Positions 61,301 through 64,000 of a stretch of 64,000 nt of DNA are shown piece by piece. Under the pieces are notes generated by a model that was given only the letters and a program-made list of their open reading frames with translations, had not been told where the DNA came from and searched no databases. Location: contig NC_092872.1 in assembly GCF_028372415.1 (NCBI RefSeq), positions 8,500,001-8,564,000 on the forward strand, given 5' to 3'. This stretch comes from Notamacropus eugenii. Lineage: Eukaryota > Chordata > Mammalia > Diprotodontia > Macropodidae. The translations under genes and the position numbers were made by a program. Position 1 is the first letter of the stretch, and each line of letters opens with the position of its first letter.

Positions 61301-62655
61301 AACAAGAGTAAGGAAGATTCTAGGCCAGTATCTGATAAAGAGGAAGGAGAGGCTACATCGGAATCTGATGTAGAGTTTGTGGAGACCTTCATAAAGGCCA
61401 AACCTACGCCAAAATCTTCAGAAATCATCCTTATTTCAGATAATGAGAGTGCTTGGAAGCCAAGCAGACAGCAGCTGTCATCTTCCATTTCAGAGAGCTC
61501 CCACTCCAATTCTGAAAACCATCATGGAAAGTCAAAAAAACACAAACACAGATCAGATAAGAATGTTAAAAAAGAACACACTAAAAAGGTGAAAGAAAAA
61601 TTCAAAGGAAAAAAAGAGAAAAAACACAAGGTTCAGAAACGAAAGGAAACCTTTCATTGGCAGCCTCCACTGGAATTTGGTGAAGAGGAGGAGGAAGAGA
61701 TTGATGAAAACCAAGTTACCAAGGATATAAAGGGGAAAAAACAAGAGTTTGAAAACAGTGAGATTATCAAAGATAAGAATGTGAAAACTGAGAAACTCTG
61801 TGGTGACAGCAGCCACTCAGGCAAACATAATGTGATTAATACTTCAGCAGATTCTAATACACTCTCTAAAGACAGTAGTAAATCCAATGCTTCCACTGGC
61901 ATTTTAAATGCAGAAAAAAGTGTATCCACTTCCCAGAAAAATAATCAGCATGTTGATGAAACCATTCAGAGTGGGACAGAAGATGTGGTGCAGACAGACG
62001 ATAATATGGAGATTTGTACTCCAGAACGCAGCTCACCTGTAAAGTTAGAGATTTCCCCTCCAAGCAATCTGAGCTTTGATACTCCAGATGTAAACGCTGC
62101 TGTAAGTCAAGATTTGCAGAATGAAAATGTAGAAACTGTGGTTATTAATCAAGAAAGCAGTGTGACTGAGAACCAGGCTGTGGTTGCAGTAAAGCAGGAA
62201 GGTGATACTCTTGGATTTACCAGTACTGTTGACAATGCTGTTAGGTCAGACACAAGCGAAAGAAGCCAGAACAACATAGTGGATAATAAATGGAAGCCTT
62301 TACAAGGTGTGGGTAATCTATCAGCAGCTACAACTTCCAGTGCTATGGAAATTAAGACTTTGCCTTCTGTACCTGACACAAAACCACAAGGCCTTCGAAT
62401 AGAAATCAAAAGCAAAAACAAAGTTCGTCCTGGTTCTCTCTTTGATGAAGTAAGAAAAACTGCACGACTAAACCGGAGACCAAGAAACCAGGAGAGCTCT
62501 AGTGATGAGCAGACTCCTAGTCGAGATGACAACAGCCAGTCCAGAAGTCCAAGTAGGTCTCGAAGTAAATCTGAAACCAAATCAAGACACAGAACAAGGT
62601 CTGTCTCATACAGTCACTCAAGAAGTCGATCTCGAAGTTCTACATATTCTTACCG
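19306..62655 (+). CDS. NKTR: NKTR, natural killer triggering receptor / cyclophilin-RS protein (12 coding exons, 3' end cut by window)
   Basis: Recognised from the assembled protein, which begins [19 protein letters not shown] and follows human NKTR closely. Coding exons: 19306-19363, 32853-32927, 34348-34455, 35315-35359, 37187-37274, 47829-47858, 48654-48799, 50110-50323, 50853-51005, 53797-53884, 57652-57797, 59746-62655; total 4061 nt, 1353 codons plus 2 nt, no in-frame stop. Residues about 10-175 form a cyclophilin-type peptidyl-prolyl isomerase domain: R66, F71, M72, Q74, F124 and H137 sit at the CypA positions R55, F60, M61, Q63, F113 and H126, while H132 replaces the CypA tryptophan W121. 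A serine run and basic block (about 195-250) follow, then a disordered tail with Lys-rich (about 425-456), SR/RS-rich (about 519-569, 683-750, 1314-1353) and acidic (about 1028-1043) parts. The known family role is a nuclear RS-type cyclophilin, first described on NK cells. By comparison with human (about 1460 residues) roughly 110 residues are missing past the window edge. Confidence 0.97.
20590..20705 (+). mobile_element. MIR fragment (NKTR intron 2)
   Basis: caaggttgttgtgaggatca, gtaaggtgttttgccaacgt. Confidence 0.55.
21680..21850 (+). repeat. Start of an old long repeat family
   Basis: aacatttattaacactgggg and caacactgctaggtc resemble the opening of the repeat at 27945 and 40150. Confidence 0.4.
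21895..22020 (+). mobile_element. MIR element
   Basis: tctctgggcctcagtttctc, ctaaggctccttttagctct. Confidence 0.65.
22280..22740 (+). mobile_element. CR1/L2-like LINE remnant
   Basis: tctgactgtgtcaccgcctc, ctcactgagggcagagatgg, tgcccagtgccttgcacaga are the ancient LINE 3' region. Confidence 0.6.
24385..24535 (+). mobile_element. L2-like LINE 3' end, variant tail
   Basis: aagctccttgaggaaagact then an unusual stretch (ttttgagtacaggagtacat, aattgaaatttgagatac) that recurs at 31185-31312. Confidence 0.5.
24745..25090 (-). mobile_element. MIR/SINE copies, antisense
   Basis: taagtgacttgcctagggtc with aactaataagtgtcagaggc, and a second piece with cattattttacagttgagta. Confidence 0.6.
25600..26340 (-). 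mobile_element. Marsupial L1 3' region, antisense
   Basis: tataaattgttctcagctct, ggcctagtagttgggccaaa, atcaattggggaatgacatt and gaaatgagacttttattagg are the inverse of L1 3' sequence. Confidence 0.6.
26341..27010 (-). mobile_element. Second antisense LINE fragment with a MIR insert (26640-26795)
   Basis: aaatatgcataattgagtaa and ggagtgggtcaaaaggcatc are L1-like. The insert has taagtgacttgttcaggggc. Confidence 0.45.
27190..27320 (+). mobile_element. MIR fragment
   Basis: ttgatggcttttgaggttcc, ttctagctctgaatctatgg. Confidence 0.5.
27430..27595 (+). mobile_element. L1/HAL1 3' end fragment
   Basis: gaagtgattgttgaaaactg and ataaataaattaactaaatt parallel the end of the HAL1 at 15730. Confidence 0.5.
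27945..28830 (+). repeat. Long ancient interspersed repeat
   Basis: Opens agcacctgctgggcactgta; continues gtcctcaaggagctcacaat, gagccaagagatggactgtc and ggatggattggagtggggag. This is a recurrent mammalian repeat whose class (Gypsy-like LTR or LINE) I cannot settle. Confidence 0.55.
29115..29360 (+). mobile_element. Full-length SINE with RTE-type tail
   Basis: gtaggcagctgggtacagtc to cactccagtatctttgccag and aatctgacagggctgacaca. Confidence 0.8.
29395..29745 (+). mobile_element. CR1/L3-like LINE 3' end
   Basis: gaagatgtttagcctagaga, ctagagctgcccagaagcac, gcggtcctttccagctcttg. Confidence 0.55.
29843..30100 (+). mobile_element. SINE/MIR
   Basis: gacagctaggtggtccatta, gatcctgggccagtcactta, ctacctcccaggtttctaag. 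Confidence 0.8.
30325..30550 (-). mobile_element. SINE, antisense, RTE-type tail
   Basis: gactctttgtgaccccgtgg, ggttaagtgacttgcccagg. Confidence 0.75.
30560..31770 (+). mobile_element. CR1/L2-like LINE remnant with a SINE insert (31290-31470)
   Basis: ggtctgaccatgctgctcca, ctataaaatgtgaactcttc and attgtaagttccttgaggac belong to the LINE. The insert has ccatgtgactttgggtaaat. Confidence 0.6.
31910..32140 (-). mobile_element. MIR/SINE, antisense
   Basis: agaggaaactgagacaaaca, tccaggcccagcgctctatc. Confidence 0.7.
32853..32927 (+). CDS. NKTR: NKTR exon 3 (residues 20-44)
   Basis: Acceptor ttttcttttag and donor gtaagtg flank 75 nt that join in phase with exon 2 across a 13.5-kb intron. It encodes [20 protein letters not shown] followed by LCLCS, the classic cyclophilin motif in which the conserved phenylalanines and cysteines are visible. 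Confidence 0.96.
33425..34260 (+). mobile_element. CR1/L2-like LINE remnant with MIR insert (33840-34030), NKTR intron 3
   Basis: tcctgcatactgccgccaaa, aaactcctgcatagcttcca, gcctttatttcttatagtcc-type text; the MIR has catgaggaaactgaggctta. Confidence 0.6.
34348..34455 (+). CDS. NKTR: NKTR exon 4, catalytic exon (residues 45-80)
   Basis: It is flanked by acceptor ttttttttcag and donor gtaaag; 108 nt. It encodes [20 protein letters not shown] and then [16 protein letters not shown], which contains the isomerase catalytic arginine R66 and the pocket residues F71, M72 and Q74. The [12 protein letters not shown] insertion is typical of the larger nuclear cyclophilins rather than of CypA. Confidence 0.96.
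34670..35035 (+). mobile_element. MIR split by the MER5-like MITE
   Basis: tcatagacttagagctggga on the left; tcattttacaggtaaatgca and taaggcccaaagaggg-type text on the right. Confidence 0.65.
34706..34868. mobile_element. NKTR: MER5/Charlie-like hAT MITE nested in a MIR, NKTR intron 4
   Basis: Left end tgtggttctcaacttt and right end ggtttgtgaaccacta are inverse copies of the cagtggttctcaaact terminus of Charlie-group elements. The MIR pieces on both sides (34670-34705 and about 34869-35035) join when it is removed. Confidence 0.6.
35315..35359 (+). CDS. NKTR: NKTR exon 5 (residues 81-95)
   Basis: A 45-nt exon with acceptor ttttacag and donor gtaagg encodes [15 protein letters not shown], the glycine-rich loop between cyclophilin strands. 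It enters and leaves in phase 1, so skipping would keep the frame but remove part of the fold. Confidence 0.96.
35661..35688 (+). other. NKTR: Candidate frameshifting cassette exon (28 nt) in NKTR intron 5
   Basis: A T-rich acceptor (attcttttgtttatag) is followed after 28 nt by a strong donor (gaaaag then gtaaga). Spliced between exon 5 and exon 6 it would add [10 protein letters not shown] and hit TGA at 37188-37190, right at the start of exon 6. That would make a nonsense-mediated-decay substrate. Splice-site quality is seen; use of the exon is inferred. Confidence 0.35.
35689..37186 (+). other. NKTR: Rest of NKTR intron 5, no repeats recognised
   Basis: AT-rich unique-looking sequence after the candidate cassette exon; nothing else assigned. 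Confidence 0.5.
37187..37274 (+). CDS. NKTR: NKTR exon 6 (residues 96-124)
   Basis: Acceptor ttctttcttcaaacag and donor gtgagt flank 88 nt encoding [20 protein letters not shown] and KHTNGSQFF, the conserved core containing F124 (CypA F113). It is followed by the 10.5-kb intron 6. Confidence 0.96.
39380..39412. repeat. (TG/TATG)n microsatellite
   Basis: tgtgtatgtatgtatgtgtg. Confidence 0.8.
40150..40560 (+). repeat. Copy of the long ancient repeat
   Basis: aggcatttatttaaatgttt, actatgtaccaagcagtgtt and attacattctattggggaaa match the opening seen at 27945. Confidence 0.5.
40760..41185 (+). mobile_element. CR1/L3-like LINE 3' end
   Basis: gtccaggagaagatcaccag, aggaaaaatttcctaaaagc, gctggactagatgactgcga. 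Confidence 0.6.
41783..41870 (+). mobile_element. MIR fragment
   Basis: aggaatcatagaatcttaga, cttcattttagagaggaaga. Confidence 0.6.
42298..42350. repeat. (TC)n tract
   Basis: tctctctctctgtctctctg and a short (AT)n end. Confidence 0.9.
42424..42501. repeat. 39-bp tandem duplication
   Basis: Unit starting acttgtaatgtgcagtattg is present twice back to back, with one difference in 39 positions. Confidence 0.95.
44829..44856 (+). other. NKTR: Candidate frameshifting cassette exon (28 nt) in NKTR intron 6
   Basis: Acceptor tttttgtgtaaaatttacag and donor ccaaag then gtaatg bracket 28 nt. The segment carries three CpGs in a very AT-rich, repeat-free intron. Inserted after exon 6 it reads NSVTPCAPK, shifts exon 7 and meets a TGA in exon 8. 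Presence of splice sites is seen; inclusion is inferred. Confidence 0.3.
45465..45610 (+). other. NKTR: Candidate alternative 3' terminal exon in NKTR intron 6
   Basis: A strong polypyrimidine acceptor (tttgtcttgtctcctcag, with a second ag at 45441-45442) precedes a block with no good donor and an AATAAA at 45589-45594. Joined to exon 5 it reads [20 protein letters not shown] then H and stop (TAA 45527-45529). Joined to exon 6 it reads through another frame to TAG. Either would end the protein inside the cyclophilin domain. A non-NKTR origin (old retrocopy) is also possible. Confidence 0.3.
47829..47858 (+). CDS. NKTR: NKTR exon 7, 30-nt microexon (residues 125-134)
   Basis: Only 30 nt, with acceptor ttaaacag and donor gtaaga, encoding [10 protein letters not shown]. 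It links exon 6 (phase 2) to exon 8 (phase 2), so its omission keeps the frame but deletes the active-site loop. Residue H132 occupies the place of the CypA tryptophan that contacts cyclosporin. The acceptor pyrimidine tract sits in the T-rich stretch around 47700-47760 and is weak just before the AG. Confidence 0.93.
47999..48388 (+). mobile_element. MIR interrupted by an antisense SINE and GT repeat
   Basis: MIR left piece cagaatcatagaatgttaga (47999-48032) and right piece cttttaaagatgggaaaact (from about 48228). The insert is an inverse SINE (gttaagtgatttgcccagga) preceded by (GT)n at 48050-48086. Confidence 0.7.
48654..48799 (+). CDS. NKTR: NKTR exon 8, end of the cyclophilin domain (residues 135-183)
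   Basis: Acceptor tatttttccag and donor gtaaga flank 146 nt. It encodes [20 protein letters not shown] and goes on through [20 protein letters not shown] to VLVTKSAKD, the last strands and helix of the cyclophilin domain. H137 matches CypA H126. Confidence 0.96.
49075..49147. mobile_element. NKTR: Mariner-type miniature palindrome in NKTR intron 8
   Basis: aggtgttctaaaag at 49075-49088 is matched by the inverse cttttggaacacct at 49134-49147 (13 of 14). The 73-bp near-palindrome resembles the tiny MADE1-like derivatives of mariner elements. Exact ends and TA duplication are not clear. Confidence 0.5.
50110..50323 (+). CDS. NKTR: NKTR exon 9, Ser-rich and basic linker (residues 184-254)
   Basis: 214 nt after the acceptor tgtctcttaaaag, ending at donor gtaggt. 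The encoded stretch has a serine/acid run ([20 protein letters not shown]) followed by a strongly basic block ([20 protein letters not shown]), which looks like a nuclear localisation signal. The donor (gtaggt) is weaker than the others in the gene. Confidence 0.95.
50853..51005 (+). CDS. NKTR: NKTR exon 10 (residues 255-305)
   Basis: 153 nt with acceptor gctttatttaag and donor gtaagt, encoding [20 protein letters not shown] and then [32 protein letters not shown]. The [17 protein letters not shown] motif is shared with human NKTR and is also characteristic of the related RS-cyclophilin PPIG. Confidence 0.95.
51530..52830 (+). mobile_element. CR1/L2-like LINE remnant with an old repeat insert (about 51860-52440)
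   Basis: ctcctggactcttagaaaag, ttccccttctcagaaaccta before the insert, aagtccttaaggaaggaaac and tgtacttaataaatgcttat after it. Confidence 0.55.
53130..53395 (-). mobile_element. MIR copies
   Basis: gataaggaaatgagacccag, aattaagtgacttgtccagt, ttccattgcaccttgctgct. Confidence 0.6.
53797..53884 (+). CDS. NKTR: NKTR exon 11 (residues 306-335)
   Basis: 88 nt with acceptor ctcctttcccctag and donor gtatgt, encoding [20 protein letters not shown] and [10 protein letters not shown]. It ends in phase 0, the only coding exon in the window to do so. Confidence 0.95.
53885..55400 (+). other. NKTR: First part of NKTR intron 11, nothing assigned
   Basis: No recognised repeat or exon; short (agat)n near 54570-54600. 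Confidence 0.45.
55405..55652 (-). mobile_element. Full-length SINE, antisense
   Basis: gtccaactctttgtgacccc, ttttacagatgaggaaattg, ctttatccactgtgccaccg. Confidence 0.85.
55690..55905 (+). mobile_element. CR1/L3-like LINE 3' end
   Basis: gatgactacttgttcaggag, attgtagaggatgttcttgt. Confidence 0.5.
56340..56545 (+). mobile_element. MIR element
   Basis: cttggagttgagagggacct, aaccatagacaagtcaccta. Confidence 0.6.
56546..57640. other. NKTR: NKTR intron 11, probable ancient repeat of unknown class
   Basis: Long pyrimidine-leaning stretch without a family I can name; no exon signals. Confidence 0.35.
57652..57797 (+). CDS. NKTR: NKTR exon 12 (residues 336-383)
   Basis: 146 nt with acceptor tttattcttaaag and donor gtaagg, encoding [20 protein letters not shown] and [28 protein letters not shown]. 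The [10 protein letters not shown] and PPHWKEE motifs are hallmarks of the NKTR/PPIG family. Confidence 0.95.
57960..58020. repeat. (CA)n/(TA)n microsatellite
   Basis: atatatatacacacacacac. Confidence 0.9.
58198..58690 (+). mobile_element. Two MIR/SINE copies (58198-58385 and 58490-58690)
   Basis: tggtacagtggaaagagttc and cttccaactctgtcatctgt; then gtaaaatgggggtactgata and cgttgtgaggatcacatgat. Confidence 0.7.
58732..58775. repeat. (GT)n(AT)n microsatellite
   Basis: gtgtgtgtgtgtgtgtgtac then alternating at. Confidence 0.9.
58785..59060 (+). mobile_element. L2-like LINE 3' end followed by a MIR piece
   Basis: aatataaactcattgaggcc with ggtactcactcagtcaatgc, then gctgatgaggaaagtagaga. Confidence 0.6.
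59305..59505 (+). mobile_element. MIR element, just before exon 13
   Basis: catcatagaaattagagctc, cccagagaagtgaagggatt. Confidence 0.65.
59746..62655 (+). CDS. NKTR: NKTR exon 13, giant RS-rich exon (residues 384-1353)
   Basis: A single 2910-nt open exon with acceptor ttcttgttcctag and donor gtgagc (TACCG then gtgagc). It opens [20 protein letters not shown] and joins exon 12 in phase. It contains a lysine block (about 425-456), SR/RS-rich stretches (about 519-569, 683-750 and the end), a [19 protein letters not shown] segment (about 620-640), the acidic [14 protein letters not shown] (about 1028-1043), and a C-terminal region with [10 protein letters not shown] and [20 protein letters not shown] that is nearly invariant to human. 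The continuous open frame of 970 codons in AT-rich DNA is itself strong evidence. Translation does not start in this exon; the TTG at 59786 is internal. Confidence 0.97.
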
Positions 62656-62729
62656 GTGAGCAGTTTTCTAGTTTTGCTTCCTCTTCCTCCTCTTATGCTC
62701 CTCCCCCACCAAAAAAAAAATTCCACTGT

Positions 62730-62845
62730 TTGATAAAATGTCAGAACTGGGAGACACCTCAAAAAAAAAACTGTTAGAACTAGAAAGGGCCCTCAAGATC
62801 ACTCGGTCTAACCTCATTTTATAAATTAGGAAACTGCTATAGAAA
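62730..62845 (+). mobile_element. MIR pieces in intron 13
   Basis: aaatgtcagaactgggagac and actgttagaactagaaaggg, two MIR-like starts in tandem. Confidence 0.5.
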
Positions 62846-63299
62846 TTGTAATTTGCTTAATAATGTTAGATTTATTTAGAGGGAAAAAATTAAATCATCT
62901 TTTAGATAGTCTAATGATAAGCTGTTAGTTGACAAAGTGGTGCACATTTCCAAGACATGACACCATTAATAGGAGACAGGGAATTTTCCATAAATGCCTA
63001 GCTCTGTATTCCATGTAGTCTATATGGTGAAAAGAATGAAACTAAAGATATTTAAGTCTAGGGAAGAACACTGTAATGGAAGGTTGCTGGCTGGCCCCTT
63101 TTCTGTTTTTTTATAAAAAAATTTCCCTTCTCTTCAGTTACATCTTATGTCTCGTTACTCATCCCTTTCTACTATATTTTCAGTACTTAGATGAGTCTGT
63201 TATCTCATCAGTGCAGTTGCTTCCTCTAGCTATGCATCTTTTGTTTTATGTTTTCAATTAATGAGGATTTAGTTTCTTTTCCTCACCTCCTCCCATCCC

Positions 63300-63600
63300 C
63301 AGAAACAGAATGCTTAGAAGAAATTGCATAGTTAAGCAAAATAAATTCCCAAATTGGCTGTGTAAACATGTATGTCTCATTCTGCATCTCAGTCACTTCT
63401 GCTTCAGGAGGGAGGTAGTGTTTACTATCAAGCGTTTTCTCCAGCAGTTCATCTTACAACTCTTCTACTTATCTTGGACCTCAGTTGGTCCTTTTACAAA
63501 TATTCCACAGGAAGTCTTCCTCTAGGTCTTTTCATCATGCTATGAGAGTTAGTGCAACACTCAGCCTATTTGTAAGACAACTCCCCACTACCACTTTTTC
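63300..63600 (-). mobile_element. Marsupial L1 3' fragment, antisense
   Basis: atgtctcattctgcatctca and tcacttctgcttcaggaggg resemble the inverse marsupial L1 3' region. Confidence 0.45.
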
Positions 63601-64000
63601 CAGTCATATATTTGGTTGATAACCATTATACCACTTCTTAATTCATCATCGTTAGTATGTTCCATTTTAATCAGAGATATCATATGTCTCAGTTGCTTGT
63701 GATATTACCTGCAATTTTAATTATAAGGTTGTGGTAACATGATTTTCAGTATTATGATATCAGAAGATATTTGTGTTTAAAAAGATGGCCTTTTGTGTTA
63801 GGCAGGAGGTTAGGATTAATGAACTTTCTGTGCAGTTTCTCAGCTGTAATCGAACCCTATTTCTTCGTCCTCTTTGATTCCTGACCTAGCTTATTCGTTA
63901 TCCATTTGCAGGGTTGTGTCCTAAAGTGGACTCGTGGATTAGTCATTTAGCTGCATGTTATACCCTGGATAGTAAATATTCTTTATTTACTTGATATTTT

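Larger units (their letters stand above)
62656..64000 (+). other. NKTR: NKTR intron 13 (incomplete); no further exon seen
   Basis: Starts with donor gtgagc. It holds MIR-like pieces at about 62730-62840 and an antisense L1 3' fragment at about 63300-63600. I do not find the remaining RS-tail exons, so they must lie beyond the right edge. Confidence 0.7.

Noticed and set aside
1..64000. tRNA, rRNA, CRISPR or bacterial-type operon features
   Set aside because: tRNA-like text is all within SINE heads, and no prokaryotic signals exist.

Overview
This window is vertebrate nuclear DNA, almost certainly from a marsupial. It is about 64 kb of mostly AT-rich sequence with one large intron-containing gene on the + strand. 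Many tRNA-derived SINEs of the marsupial type are present (typical cores: gtgtgaccctgggcaagtca and ctgtaaaatgagctg, some with the ctccagtatctttgcc tail), along with MIR, CR1/L2/L3-like LINE pieces, marsupial L1 pieces, a half-L1 (HAL1) element and several hAT or mariner miniature transposons. No prokaryotic-type genes, CRISPR arrays or operons are present. The long list of small open reading frames is noise, apart from the NKTR exons and the HAL1 ORF1 remnant.

Layout: 1-17.9 kb is intergenic DNA in which I find no host gene, and it is packed with nested repeats. The best resolved is a HAL1 element (13067-15776) that split an older hAT transposon and left a 10-bp target duplication. About 17.9-19.56 kb is a CpG island with four CACGTG E-boxes, an ETS site, a GC box and an NRF1-like site. 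From there runs the gene NKTR (natural killer triggering receptor, a nuclear cyclophilin-RS protein). A probable non-coding exon 1 ends at 19061, and the start codon in exon 2 is at 19306. Coding exons follow at 32853, 34348, 35315, 37187, 47829, 48654, 50110, 50853, 53797, 57652 and 59746-62655. All splice sites are GT-AG, every exon joins in phase, and together they encode 1353 residues. The last roughly 110 residues of the RS tail, by comparison with the human protein, lie beyond the right edge.

The encoded protein has an N-terminal cyclophilin prolyl isomerase domain (residues about 10-175), a serine/lysine-rich linker, and a very long disordered region rich in SR/RS, lysine and acidic stretches. 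This fits a nuclear, splicing-associated peptidyl-prolyl isomerase.

No new multi-gene system is visible. The most interesting unexplained signals are inside the NKTR introns. Two exon-like 28-nt islands (35661-35688 and 44829-44856) each have good splice sites and would shift the frame into a premature stop. A third exon-like block (45465 to about 45610) has a strong acceptor, a short open frame and an AATAAA. Together they suggest, without proving, regulated unproductive or truncating splicing of NKTR inside a 10.5-kb, repeat-poor intron.
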